Assembly (NCBI GenBank): GCA_944472135.2 | Contig: OX235270.1 | Coordinates: 136,477,632 to 136,541,631 of the forward strand | From: Trichobilharzia regenti | Lineage: Eukaryota; Platyhelminthes; Trematoda; Strigeidida; Schistosomatidae | Length of the DNA: 64,000 nucleotides | Direction of reading: 5' to 3' | Part shown: piece by piece, positions 1 through 14,200 of the stretch | Numbering within the stretch: the first letter of the stretch is position 1 | Layout of the letters: each line of letters opens with the position of its first letter | Notes under the pieces: model-generated | What the model was told of the DNA's origin: nothing | What the model saw: the letters and a program-made list of their open reading frames with translations, nothing else | Database searches by the model: none | Program-made: the position numbers and the translations under genes

Positions 1-350
1 GGCCAGTGCTATCTTTAAGTTTTTGAAATGATTAAATAGAGCCCTTCGGTCCAATCAATCGACGGGAAAATCAAAAATTCAATTCAATAATAATATGACC
101 CGTTGCACAAGAGGTGGCTCTCGCGGCCCAAGTGGTCTAGTGGATAACGCTTTGGGGTTTGAAACTATGGGTTCTGGGTTCGAGCCTCGGTGGGAAAGTC
201 ATCACTCACTGAGAAATGCAGGTACATCCAGCTGACGAGTCCCAAATAGGACGAAATGCGCATCCTGGATTCCACTGCTAGTCACCATCCACCAATTAGA
301 CACTTATCAGTCCTAACAGTGTTGAATCCTGACATCTTTATTCTAAAACA
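1..350 (+). mobile_element. SINE family 1 (Smα-like) with intact hammerhead
   Basis: The segment has a tRNA-like head at about 125-205 with a box A (tggtctagtggataacgc) and box B (gggttcgagcctc), followed by a hammerhead ribozyme at 226-270 and a short tail. The upstream part (ccaatcaatcgacggg) recurs next to the copy at 17.7 kb. This architecture is that of the schistosome Smα SINE. Confidence 0.85.
226..270 (+). ncRNA. type-I hammerhead ribozyme of SINE family 1
   Basis: Helix I is six perfect pairs (226-231 with 265-270). The core CTGACGA at 232-238 fits CUGANGA. Helix II pairs 239-242 with 249-252 around a six-base loop. GAAA is at 253-256. Helix III is the short palindromic atgcgcat, with cleavage expected after ATC at 262-264. 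All conserved core bases are present, so this copy may be active. Confidence 0.9.
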
Positions 351-950
351 AAGTGTCTACTACTGTGTCTGTAACAGTTCCGTATATTAAGATAGGCATA
401 ACGATGTATGCTTGAATGGTAGACTTAAATCGACGCTTTTAGAACTGGACATCCTGCTATTAACTTTGTCGACACCTTCTTCATTTTACATCTGGAATTC
501 ACACGACACTATGAAGTGAAATACTTGAAAGTGGAGAAGACAATGAGAGCTTGAGTTTTTCTATCTGTATGTGTTATGCATTTTTTTTCTGACACGTTTC
601 TCTTCAGCCTACCCTTTACAGTGTTATATCAGTGTATCTTCATTCGATGAATTCTCTGGTGTGAATTCAACAGAAGAATTATATCTGCGATACGATTGTT
701 CGTCAAAGTATCATTTCACTTGTAGTTGTGATGAAAATTTCTCTTAGTGTATATTTATCACTATTTTACTACATTATTTGCTTCTTACGGTCAGTAAGTT
801 TTCTAATAACACAGCATACAAGACATATTCCTTAAATCTATAATAAAAGTAAATTTACAATGACTGAAGACAACTGGTGATTTAAAAAGAATAATGCCAG
901 AAGAATGAAAAGTTATGATACATAGATCTCAGTGATCACATAGTTTTGTG

Positions 951-1190
951 TCTTGTGCTACTGACAAGATTTATCAGTAGTATATGAAGGAACGTTCATC
1001 GACACGAAAATATTAAATGGCGGAAGAATAAATTCGACAATAAAGAGAGGAAATGAACCAGTATTGCAGCAAAACATGGGAGACACGAAAAGAAGACAAA
1101 GAAACAAAACGAAGGAAAGACAGAAGTGGTACAACACGGAAGATCTGTGCAAATGACGATGGTAATGTAAGATATACATAATTTCCCTGT
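951..1190 (+). repeat. dispersed repeat X, copy 1
   Basis: About 240 bases sharing blocks such as aacgttcatcgacac and catgggagacacgaaaag with copies at 1735-1985 (minus) and 26035-26285 (plus). No protein match recognised. The open frames in it are not shared between copies, so it is a non-coding repeat, perhaps part of a retroelement end. Confidence 0.7.
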
Positions 1191-1734
1191 ATGTATTTAT
1201 CGAATTCTAAGTCAGCCTTCCGTCGCCAAATCTCTTGTCTTCCTCGGTTACGGTTTCATGCTATTCACGATATCTGATAAAGTCTGAAGCCACGGCTAGG
1301 TGTTTTCCTTAACATTCAAACTAACTGAATAAGGATCTCTTGGTTTAAAGGTAAAAAATTTGTAATTCAGGCTGATATGAATATTCAGTTATCACTTAAA
1401 TCAGTCTGTCGAGATCATTAGGCGGATGAAGTTTTTTAGTTTTGGTTTTATTGGTGGTGTACTCCAGGTGCCCAATCCTTTAAGTCCTCCAAAGGCTGAT
1501 ATACATTCTTCTTGATGCTAGTGTTACGATGTTATTCACTTTAAGAAGACATACAACTAAACAACGTGAATTGTTGACTGACTAATGACATCTCATGTAG
1601 GAAAAGCGTATCATAAAGAACGAAAACCTTACGTTAATTAGCTTTACAGACTCCGTTGAACACGTGGTACATAGATTTCATCCAAGAATGATCACAATGT
1701 AGTCATTATGGAAGGGTAGAAGAAGATGACTTGA

Positions 1735-1985
1735 TAAATAAATGTTTATTTTCAAATTGGTATCTATATTGTCTTCAACGTACTATTTGCCCAGATCTTC
1801 GTGTTGTAGTACCTCTGGAATTCACACTGTGTTTCTCTGTGTTCTTTTCACGTTTCCCATATATCTCAACAACGCTGTATCATTCTCCTTCTCTGACATC
1901 AAATGCATCTCCGTGCTATTTGATGATTTTATGTCGATGAACGTCTCTTTGTGGTAAAACTTGTGGTAAAACTTATCAGTAACAC
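1735..1985 (-). repeat. dispersed repeat X, copy 2 (inverted)
   Basis: Read on the minus strand it carries gagacgttcatcgacat and atatgggaaacgtgaaaag, aligning with the copies at 951 and 26035. It lies in the presumed DRC3 intron just downstream of the last visible exon. Confidence 0.7.
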
Positions 1986-2062
1986 TCGCCACAATTACAC
2001 CTTTATTATCAATCTTTAATAACACATGATTATAGCAAGACATTTTGATCCACTGTACTTAC

Positions 2063-2266
2063 TTGAGCTGATTCAACAAAATATGCTATCATATCTCTTA
2101 TGTTTCTCTCAAACTCTTTGACAACATCTTCAATCTGCTCTGAGATTATCATTTCATTTGCCATCAGCTGGTCCCATAAGTCATCAATTTTTTTTCGATA
2201 TTCTGCCAAAATTTCCTCAATAAATTGCGTCTGTATTTCTGGTGTTTCTTCGAGTTTATTCATCGC
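2063..2266 (-). CDS. DRC3: DRC3 coiled-coil exon, last one visible
   Basis: The 204 bases encode [20 protein letters not shown] then [40 protein letters not shown] and AYFVESAQ, followed by gtaagt. The FERNIRDM block is the best-conserved part of the DRC3 C-terminal half. The following exon is not found downstream in the window. A nearby LLKIDN stretch is discussed under findings. Confidence 0.9.
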
Positions 2267-5200
2267 CTATTGACAAGGAAGTATCATTTGTTTTAGCTGT
2301 ATACTTTTCTATACCGTATAATAAATACTCGTTAGAGACAGAGAGATAAATTTTCATGAGAGTATGTGTAGTTAAAAGTCATCGCATCGATGTCAACACA
2401 GCTTTCAGAGTTACATACCGAATTCCAAAGTCGTTATCACGTACAATTCGCTTACGTCTCCTACACAGCTCAAGCTGTTGCAATAAGATCGACAAAGTCG
2501 GAACTATGTATCCAAAAAGAACACGTCCAGACGCTGTTCGTACCGTGGCCAAACTTGGATTGATGATTTTTCTTCTCGCCAAGAGTGCTTCTTCCCTTGA
2601 CCCTCTTGGTTTTTTTGTTTTTTTCCTTTGCTTATTAATACAATTATTATTATTATTCGTCATAATTTATGCCCTTCATGCAAACATTCTCTCAGTACTA
2701 TCGAATTTTCCATTTATACTATCCGGACTTATTATTAGTGATAGTATCTATTTTCTGAATATATGCCTCCACTTGTTTCATTCCACACATATAATATGCT
2801 TAGATTCAGTCATATAATTAATATCTCATTTCTATATGGCAGTACTAAACATCTGTTTGGTTACACATTATTATGATGGTTGGTGGAGTCAATCTAGCTT
2901 TCTTTATTCTCAGGTTTCACTGAAATTTGTCAGTCAAATGCTTTCTTGAAATTACTAACACACTTAATTCGTTTAAACCTGAACAGAGATGAATGAACAG
3001 GACTTGTTGTCAAAACTGTCCAAACAACCTTCGACAAATCCCCATAGGGAATGCATATATACATACAAGTATATTGATCCTCTTATACACGTAAGGTATA
3101 CAAAGCTCATGAAGACCTTTAGACAACAACATTACCTCCAGTTCTTTTTGGCCAATGACAGCAGTCTATTTTCTTTGTGTAGATTTATCTGTAAAATGTC
3201 ATAAACTTGCCTACCCACTTCATTAGAGCCATAGAATTATAAAGCGTGCTACTGTTGGCTGCCAGCCTCTTTTTAATCTGTCAAGCCATACATTACCTAT
3301 AATATTTGGGGCAGCTACAGTGAGTATATACCTTTTAGCAGTTTGTCTCTCTACTTTCCTCTTGAACTACTCCTATATACATGAGGACAAATAGTCTGAA
3401 TTCTATCCAATGCCTAATTTCCATATGAAAAATGTTAGTTGTCTAGTTGTCGCCTTTTTGTTGTATAGTCGCCATTATGACAAAAGAGACACCAGTTCTC
3501 ATCTTTGTTTTATTGTTGCATAATAGTAAAAAGAAAGACAGTGAGACATCTTTCGTGTATGACATTGATTTTCTGGAAAGAAAGCAATTATTCTCCCTAT
3601 AAACACTCTCTAATTTTATTTCCTTACATCCTTCCTCCTTTAATAAACAAAGTATTGCTCAAGATATTAAGTGGTAAAGCTGTTTCAGTAGGATATTTCG
3701 GCTATTAATGCCTGTGGTTTGTTCGATTACAATCTTTTTATTTTCTGTTGAAAAGATATATAAGGTGGCTTCTTGACCGAGAAATACATAAAAGCAGTCG
3801 GCGTTTTCGTATTATTTACCATCCTGATACGCTGCAATCACCATTAACAACTTAGGTAAAAATTAGGGAAGCAAACGGAGGGGTAAAGTCAGTTAGCATG
3901 AATTTCTTATTTTCTGAATGAAAACTTCTTTGTGGATTATATGCCGAGTTAAAATAAAAAAGTAACTCATCAGACTTAGTGATAATATCAAATTCAAGAG
4001 AGTTACTAGACAGAAATACTAAAAGTTAAGTAAGGAAAAATTCCGGAATACAGGTGTTATTTATTGAACCATTTTCCCCTTCAATATAATATGCTGTTTA
4101 AATTAGTACTAGAGCTTCTACAAAATAATAGTTCACAGGTAACATACGAAAGGTTGGCGTTTTGTGGCTAGGAACCGTGGAATAGTCAAACTTGGTGGCA
4201 AGAGTCTTATAATAAAGCCTTTGCAAAGTAACCGCTTAGCCGCCAGGTCACAAATATGCCCTACTTTTCTCCGGGTAGCAAATATCCTTCACGTCATTTT
4301 ACCGCGTACACTTATTGAACTTTATCTTCCGATTCCTTCCAAACTTTGATTCTTTTGACTTCTCGTTCTTCATTTGATTTGAACAGGCAGTTCCTCTTTG
4401 CTGGTCTACTGATCTCTACTCGACTCAAATTTTTGCAAGAGATAAATATTTTCTAAAACGTTATCTTGTATATTGCACAAAGCTGCATAACCCATAAATC
4501 AGAATAAAATAGACTATCATGATTGAATCAGGCTATTTGTGGTAATGAAAGACAACACGCAACAAATACGTTTGTGTCTACCTGGAATCAAATGGTTTTT
4601 TTATCCAAACTGTGTTATTATTTATTTGGACAATAAAATGCATTCCATCACTAACAAAGTTATATCAACAAAGGAGTAAAATACATTGTTCAATATAAAT
4701 AAACAACTGATTAGACATTTCAAACAAAAAACATATGAACAGTTTTCACAAGCTTACTTCATGTTTATAATCACTGAATTGTCGAGCTAATCGTATACCT
4801 TCAGCACGATCTGCATCTTTAACTTCCTCGATAACCTCCCTTAATGACTGTTCTTCTTGAGTACGTTTCTGGTATTCTTCTAGTCCATGAGTAAATAGTG
4901 AACGGCACGAATCCGACAATCTGTCTCTGTATGTGTTTTACGCATTTTCTGAAGTTAAGTTATCCATAGCATAATTTAAGAACTCTGAAGCATTTGAATT
5001 TCGTCGCAGGTTATTTAAGCACTTACTTGATTAAAATGAATAATGGTACTGCAAGCACGCGTTTTGTCTACTGTCCCACCGGTAACAATTACAAACAAAT
5101 CATTTACAAACTACTTCGATATAATTCCTATTATTCTTGACTATATTGAGTATTATTACAGAATAACACAGGCCAGAATTATAGAGAGGATATAGATTGT

Positions 5201-8200
5201 TCCAGAGTGATATTTATACCTTGCCAACGGAACTTAAGGTAAACACGTCTTAATCTAGAGTGACTCCTAATATGTAACGTAATACTGGTGTACTTGTGTT
5301 TTCTGGTCTAAATGGTTTATTTGCGAAGCTTTCATTGTCTTTCACGATAATGTCTTCAGAGTAGCCTGTGAAATAATGTAATTATTCCAGGTCTCTTTAG
5401 TTTTCGATTGGTGCGGAGAAGACGTCCGTCATTCTAAGTGGAGGCTTTCCCTGTTATTCTCACCAAGTCAAGCATAAGAGTCAGTTAAAGGATTTCTGTT
5501 ACAAATATATGTATCACTCATCAGTTTCCCAGCGAGTCTACGATCTGTCTCCATTTTCTTCGGCATATTTTTTGCGGTAATAGGTTCTTATTTGGTTTGT
5601 GCCTAGAGTTCCTTGTCTCCAATTTTTTCTGGCCAGTTTGATTTTCAGCATCGAGCTAACGAACGCAGATGCTGATTAAAGTCTGCAGAAGCCTAATTCA
5701 GACTCGCAGATTACAAACTAATTTAAAATTTACACAGCTGACCACAGTTTCTTTTGGAACTCAAAATTATTCTGACCGCACAATACATGATCTGCTTGAT
5801 ATTTCATTAATGGTAATAAAAAAAATCAAGCATAAATAAATAAAACTATATACTACTGGTTGATGTAACAAGTATACAACCACATATCGCATTCAGTCAG
5901 TAGTATGCAGATTTTCTGCAGAAGCCTGATTCTCTTGACCGGTCTAATCTCTGAGCCTCACAAAAGCAATGCTTTAAGATTATTGTTGGAAATCCGGATC
6001 GTAAAGCTTACCCTGAGTGTAGTAGACTTCCACACTGATTTCAGTGTAATGAAGGTCTGTCTCGCTTCTGACATTCTCATCTATACCATCTGTAGTTGAG
6101 ATAATGCCATCTAGATAAGTCAGAATTTAAACAATCCATATTAAGTTTAAACTGGCCTTAAAATTCCAGTATTCATGAGTGCAGATTGCATGTAACCGTG
6201 TGTAAACTCGAATAACTTCATGCGTGGTGATACTAACTTGACTGATATTCCACAGTTATCGTATCTTAGTCTAGATATCTGTTCTTGAATAGCAACTCAT
6301 TAGTTCGAGTCGTATTCCAGCGAAAACGACAACCACACATTATTATTATTAACAGGCTGAACGTAAAAAATGTTTCTCACTGTTAGATGAATTGGTATGC
6401 ACGTAACTACTAAGCTGCACGCCAAAATCAAACACTGAAACAGCTCGAGCACCTGCTGACACTACATGGATAACACTTTTCTTAGGAAAACTTTCATCCT
6501 CTTATCATTATGTGGTTTAAAATAGATTTTATTAGTACATCTATTTGCTCTCGTAACTTTGGTGAATGCAATCCAGAAACGAAGTCGCCTGTCAGTAAAC
6601 TCAACAACAAAAAAAGAAAAATAGTTTTCCACATACTAGATCACTGAGGCATAGGCTTAGATTCAAGAACACTCTAATGAAAACAATATTTATCAATAGT
6701 AAGTGTAAATAAAAAAAGAATTTATATTAATCTTTCTCGCTTATGAAAAGGATATTGATCTAATACTTCTACAACCAGTGGTAGGCTAACAAATTTTTGT
6801 CCATCTGGATCTGCTTCCATAATTATTTCAAACAATCTGTCGCCTTCTAAGTCATCAATAAATGCAGCAGCATAGATTTTTCTGTCCTCCGTTTTCTTAT
6901 CCAACTCATCTTGTTTAGCTTTTTGTTCTTTTTCTTTCTCGCGCAACTGATCCACAGTCAACTGGTATTTAAGATATGCTTCTTCAAACTAATAGATTTT
7001 ACAGATGAAGAGAAGTATTTCAATTTTTTTTTAAATGAACCAACTTTAAACGTTTAACAGTTCAAAAGTCATTTAGTTATGTAGATATCAAGATTTATCC
7101 TGGAAGAGTTCAGTATGTCCGTCGTTGACGCTATTCTACATGATACAGATATACTTGTAGGATTTCAGCGAAGAATAAGACTAAAATTCATAAACTTTTG
7201 GAGGCTGTATCTTCAAAGAATGAAACTTATACATTTATGTTATGCAGAAATAATGAAAACATAAAGTGTAGGCAGGAAAAATGGAGATGGATTGGCCCTA
7301 CGCTGAGGAAACCATCAAGTGAGTGACATCACTAGACAAGCCATCGCTCGAGTGGAAACCTAAAGGGAAGCGGCGAGTCGGTCGTCAGTGTGAGGGTGAC
7401 TTGGAGGAGGTCATGTGAAGAGGAGATGAAAACATGTGGGCAGACCTGGAGCCAGGTGAAAACTGTAACAGAGAACCGAACGCAATGGAGACGCGTGGCT
7501 GAAGCCCTATGTTCCTCTAGGAATTAAAGGGAATAATAATAAATTGTACACATTTTTCCATTATGGATAAGGCTTTATTTTAATAAATCACACAGTGCAA
7601 TACAGTAATACTAACTGATGACGTTTCGAGCACAAACTATTGCTCATAATCATATCAACTTGATATGGAGTTATACTCTAGCACAGTGCCCAAGTTTTAT
7701 ACTTATATTAATTATACACATTTTTCTGTAATGAAAACAGTTTCTATCAGACAGAAAAATATAGCGGTTTCGCGAAAACATTTTCAAAAATCAATATTCA
7801 ATTTATTTATCATTAATACAAAAAGGTATTTCGTTTCTATTCCATTAGACTTGTCGTGTGATCTGGTTTCATATAAATTCGGAAATCTTAATAGCTTTCT
7901 ACCTCTAATTTAATACAATTATGAAAAGATATGATTTATACGAATCGTGTTATTTATTCACATTGCACAATTTCAGTGAATAAATAACTCACACACACAT
8001 AACTAGCACCAAATGTCTATACAAAAAGAGAATAAGTTCACGGATAATAAGATAAAATAAACCACTGACACTGAAATGAAAACTGACGTAATGGCTAAAA
8101 TCAGTTAAATGAAAGGAATGGTTTCGTCAGCAGTTGTAGTAAAGAAGGATACAGTCAGAATGATTAACTGTCTGAAGAACAAGCAGTTAATGGTTGAAGT

Positions 8201-11200
8201 CAAGAAATATTTTCGTATACCTCATTCTAGTGGATCGAATAGAATATAAACAATTATTTGTTCCAATGATATAATTTTCACAGAGAATAAAGGACGCACT
8301 GGATACAGAATTCCGACCAGAACAAGCTGGAATCAGGAAAGGCAAATCATGTTCTGACCAAATTGCAACTCTACGCATCATCATCACAGAACAAAGCATG
8401 GAATGGCAATCAAACCTCTAACTCAACTTTATAGACTTTGATCGTGAAGTAATTTGGAAATCACTCGAGTACTACGGTGTACCCCAAATATTCATCAACC
8501 TTATTCAACAGCTGTATGACAAGGGAACATGTCAAGTGATCCACAACGGAAAACTCAGAAAGACGTTTGGTGTAAACACAGGAGTCAGACAAGGGCGCTT
8601 GCTTATTATCACCAATGATATTCCTAATTGTGGTGGACTGACTGGATTATGCGTCAGACAGTGGGAATCGAGAAGACAGGGATATCCTGGACCGATGTGA
8701 AGAACCTAGAAGATGTGGATTTCGCGCGTGGATCATTTATGTTGATGTCACACAAAATCGAAGACTTACAAGCGAAAACCGATAAACTGGTCGAAGAAGC
8801 AGTCAGCGAAGGCAGGACTCCAAGTGAACATAGACAAGACGGAGGTGATGAAAATAACCAACCAACAACAACAGCGGCAACATCCAGCGTCACTCACCAT
8901 CAACGGGGGGGGATTTGAAAGAGGTTACTTCATTCACTCACTTGTCTAGGGAGCATTGTCTCAACTACAGGAAGTCAGAACTGACGAGGATGTATAATCG
9001 AGAATCGAGAAGGCGAGAAACACACACACTAATCAACCTGAAACCAATCTGGAAATCTTCGTCACTCAGCACCAACAACAAAATTCGCTCGGATTTTCAA
9101 TACAAACGTCAAGTCAGTTCTCCTATACGGATTAGAAACTTAGCGGATCACAAAGAGTATTTCCAACAGCCTGTTGCAGACCTTCATCAACAACTGTCTT
9201 CGCTTTATACTGAAGATGAGATGGCCGGGCTGGAAAGAATCACTAACAAGAAACTATGGGAACAAACAAAACAGGAAGCAATCACCAACCAAAAAATATG
9301 CAGGAGAAAGTGGAGATGGATCGGACAGTCGCTGAGGAGGCCGGTTGGTGACATCGGGCGTCAGGCCATCGCTCGAGTGGGACCCGAAAGGGAGGCAGGC
9401 GGCGAGTGGGACGTCAGTGCAAGGGTAACATGGAGGAGATCCTGTGAAGAGGAGTTGAGACAGTATGGACTAACATGGATGCAGGTGAAAAGTACAGCAG
9501 AAGACAGAAGTGGCAAGTGGAGACGTGCAGTTGAAGCCCTATGTTCCACTAGGAACCCAAGGGAACAATAATAAATAAATAATAAACGGTGTAATTTTCA
9601 TAGTAGTGAAGATTGTATATTAGTCATCAGCATTTGAAAGAATCAATCAAGTTATTCCAATTTCATAAACCAATCACGTAAGCACCTACTGAGGTTGATA
9701 ATTATCTTTGATTTATATTGAAAACCAACAGTAAAATCATAAAAATGCTGAGAAATTCAAGAAGAAACTAGTGTCTTTTGTCGTGTAAGGATGTTACAAA
9801 GAAAATTCCTCGATAGTGAGAATTGTTGAAACCTACAACTTAACACATGAGCGCTAGTTTTACTGACTTACCACATAATATACTGAAATGCCGATATCTC
9901 AATATAGTAATGATTATATGATTCAGGGATACCTTTTTACAAATATCAACTGAACACTGTAATATGGGGTCATGTATGGAGAGGATGAGGTATTTTTCAT
10001 GAGTATAACTAACCTTTTGACACAAAGTCATGGTGAATGATTACTTGAAATACAATCTATAGAGTATTATTACTCAGAATAACAAATGTACGACATAGCA
10101 AAATTAATAAGGAGTACACTGCTCTAGTGGATACATATCCACGCACTGGTAGGGTGCTTCCAAACAAAACTTCATTTGCTTTTTGTGCTAATGTTTGATT
10201 ATTGAAAATGATTAAAAAGATTGAATTATGTAACATGTTTTTTTAAAACCCATTACTTCCTTTGCCAACTACAGTGTGCTAAACAGCGGTTGTACACTAC
10301 GGCTAGTCAAGTATTCACGTATGACAGGATGAGATCTTCAATACAGAATCATTTTTATCCCAACAGAATGGGAAACAATTGATTGGAGCGTAGACGCTTT
10401 GGTAACTTGGTTATATATTCAATTACTAAACTGTGTTTCATAATAAAACTGACCACAGGTTATATTACATCCCTTTCGTCTTTTACTTCTTTTTTCTTGA
10501 ATTCTTGTACTGTGTGAAACTATTATTTACTAGAAATGAGCTAGATATCAGCCAAGTTAATCAGTATAGTTAACAAAAAAACAGCAAAAGATGTTGTTGA
10601 TGTGAAGGTAATGAATGAATCCAACATTGTACATTAATAAACGAATTTATAGCGAGCAAACAAACAGGATTTAGAAAAACAAAATTTGCCAAGTATTTAC
10701 TAGTTTTGAACCCTAACAGTTGTAAAACATCGAATAAAACTTCCACTTCACAAATAATTGAGTGATCGAAAACCACTTCACAGCATTATATTCACGCTTA
10801 AGGTAATAAAAAATATGAAGCGATCAGTGCACAAAGCCTTCAGTTTTGTTACTTTCACTGATGTACATATGTCGTAGTGATAGTATCCTATGAACAACCT
10901 AATAGAGAAAAATAAAACCCACTTCAGAGCTGATTTCCTGAACTTTTGATGGGAAGCTACAACTGCATAAGCTGATGATGAAATTTAGCATATAGAAGAA
11001 ACTAAGTGAAACAAAACAGTCTTCAAAAGCAACTGAACGATTCAGCGGATGTGTGTTGATGTAGTAGTCATGATCATTTGGTTGATATTATGTGGTATTA
11101 CAAGTGCTGAATTGTGAGGCTTCCAGAAAAACGGCTAAATACTTATTGATCTTCTCGAGGTTTCCAATAGCTTTCTGTTGGATTTCGGTCAGTAACTAAC

Positions 11201-14200
11201 AACTCTGAAGTATGTTAGGTTGTTTAATTTTCTTCTAGATACTTAAGACTACTGAATGAATTGCATATATTAGTCGGTAAAACATCATCACCGCTATCTC
11301 TTTCACTAAACTCTACCTCTATAAAGTACAAACCAGTCTACCGATGAAACTGATTATGATTTGAAAACTCATAAAAATCACAATGTTAATCAGCTGAACA
11401 CATTACATGAAAAATATATCTTTTGAAAAGCCAACGTTCTGCTGAGAAACTGGAAGGAGAATTTACGATTCTCGAAAAGATGCTGAAAAACAACGGTTAT
11501 CCTCAAAGATCCATTAACAAATATGGAAAATGTGAAGGCTCAAATACCAAACAAATCACGGTTGAAAAAAGCCTGTCTTCATTTAACTAGATTTTAAAGG
11601 TGAAGACATGCAGAAATGGTCAACAGAAGACTGAGAACGTCACTAGCCAGAGCCTATCCTGAAGCTAAGTTGGTTCCCGTCCATCGAACAACATGCTCTT
11701 TGGTGCAGTCAGAAGTCGACAGATACCCTTCTCATGTTAACTCCAAATGTGTATACAAATTTACGTGTATCTGCGGGAGCAGTTACATTGGGAGAACAGA
11801 AAGAAGGGCACATCTACGATTTTCTGAACATGTGCCTACTTCTCAAGGGAATAAACTCTAATAGTAGCGCTATTACCAGACATCTCCTCGACACGGGTCA
11901 TGAGGTGAAAATCAAGAAATCCTTTAAAATTATCAATAAACAAAGCAGCTCGATTCTCCTCAAATTGGCCGAAGCAATTTCCATCAAACGCTTGAAACCC
12001 GACTTATGCGTTCACAGAGAATCAGTAATCAGTCTTTCCTTGCCCTGCTCACTGGGTGTCTGTATTTCCCCTTTCATAGGATTGCGAAATCTTTGGCTAT
12101 AATCACATCCCCTTTGAAATAGTGTAATTCTACTTGTGTCTTGTTTCTATGGTTTGAGTTGAACTCAGTAAATTGTTACCAATTTTATTAGCCACTCACC
12201 ATCTTACACATCTCTTGTCTTTATTACGTAACTCCTTTACCATTATATCCATACATTTGTTTTTATTTAAACTTGAACTCCCTGTTTAAAATCTATATAA
12301 ACGCAATTTTCTGAGCACCATTTACAAACTTTCTGTCACCTGACAATATGTTAAATTTGCAAGTATGTTAAAACTTTTCTGTACTTAAACCTGATAATTT
12401 ATTTAAGCTGCAAGCAGCTGATGAGAATCCAACGAAGTAAATGATGGTACCATATTATTCTGCACAAACCACTGTTGTTCATCCTTTATCCAACGTTCAT
12501 AGATGAATTTTGCACAATTTAACCTGAGGCTAAATAAGTAGTCGACAAGTAATGACTTAAATGGGTAAGTAGCCAATTTTTATGACTTCGGTGCTTAAGA
12601 AAACATGTTTTAATACATTTGAAATTGTTTTCATATGTTTACATCCATTTGGATAATCTGCGCGAACCGAAAAGATCTGGCTTCGAATACACTTGTAATT
12701 TCAGAAGTTTGACGTCATGAGATTTATAGTGTCATCCAACATTCCGAGAAATTTGTTAGCCTTGTCGATAAACTTCAGTTAACAGTTGGGGCTTGATATG
12801 TGAGTATGTTACACTCTGGCAGCTAGGTCATATGTATGACATTATATATATATATAATTTAGGCTTATACTAAAGTGATTGATTACTCACCACAGTTTGT
12901 GAAATTTTCTTGTAATCTAGGTATTGTATTTGTGGTAAAAATGCACATATGTAATGTATGTAGGATTGATTATTTGTCAGTGGATTTCCACTTAAATTGA
13001 CAGATTCCAGTTTGTCAAACTTTCTTAAATACATCACCTTTAATGCAATAATGATTATTATTATTGTGTTTTTGTTTTCATTCGTCATGTATACAAAAGA
13101 AAACAACAGAGAACAACAAATAGAGAGAGAGAGGTGAATCGAAAGTTTCATTTTCGCCTACTGTCAACTCATCTTTTATTTTTTAACAAGGCAACTAAAA
13201 AGTGAAAACCGAAAGAACGGATGATAATACAAAAAAAACAACAAAAAAACAGAACGAAAAACTGAGTAACCTAATGATGAATTGAGAAGGTAAACAAACA
13301 AAATACTGAAATCTACATTCTCTAATTCAGCGATTTCATTATTTCCAATTGATAGATATTTTAAATTTTTCATTTCATCCAATCCCTCCATCAAGCTGAT
13401 TTGATTGTTGAACAAACTTAAATCTTCAATTTTTGTTAGTTTGTGTAAGTTCTCAATTTTTGAAATTCGATTGAAAGATAAGTCTGAATGTTTTGAGGCG
13501 TAATTACAAAGCAGAGGAATGCAACAAGATAAATAATAGAACAGAAGAAGAAATAGAAAGAAATACAGGTAGATGAGTAGTCAAAGGAAATTATGCAATT
13601 CCTAATACACCTCTTTACTGTTCCCTAGATTTTTAACTGATTTGTGTATATTGTCGCGTTCACGGTTTCTCAGATTTAAATCGTTAAATCTGTTGATTTT
13701 TTCTTTTTTTTTTTGAGGTATACGTCAGTGAAATTTTAACAGATGTTAGGGATTTTCAAAAGTAATCCCTGAAATTTTAAAGACTGTTTTCAGTTCTTAA
13801 AATACCGCTGGGCTACTTTGCTGTGGAATCTGTTTTGCTTTACTAAACTTACTTCAAACAGCTTTCCCATTATGTTAGCCAGTTTTTATTGTCATGCAAT
13901 GTGGCTTAGTCTATTGCCTAATGTGATTGTAACGGAGAAAATAGTCGAGGAAAGTTGGTTTTATGAAACAATCGGAAATTCTTCATTTGAAACCCCTAGT
14001 TTTACGGTAGACAGTTCTCAATTAATTATGCTTAGAAGTGAAGAAAATCAACAATAATAAGTCAAAGACTTGATTCCTGTAATCTCAGGCGGAAATAAAA
14101 CCTTATGCACGTGGCTAATCATTCATCGAATAGTAGGTATCCTTTCTTGCTTTTATTTCCCCGTTGAAATATGAACATATCATCTCAGTTGCTTATGTAC

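Noticed and set aside
125..205. Possible functional tRNA genes (also near 14.5, 17.8, 22.3, 32.05, 35.05, 36.7, 45.65 and 49.1 kb)
   Set aside because: Box A and box B are present but the cloverleaf arms do not pair as in a working tRNA, and each is joined to the same repeated bodies. They are SINE heads.
1742..1957. Overlapping plus-strand frames near 1.7-1.95 kb
   Set aside because: They lie antisense to repeat X and are not preserved in its other copies.
8187..8399. Minus-strand frame at 8.2-8.4 kb
   Set aside because: The plus strand reads as a recognisable RT domain; the minus frame is its shadow.
12419..12450. Hammerhead-like CTGATGAGA...CGAAG downstream of the Penelope copy
   Set aside because: No helix II can be drawn and GAAA is replaced. 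At most a relic.
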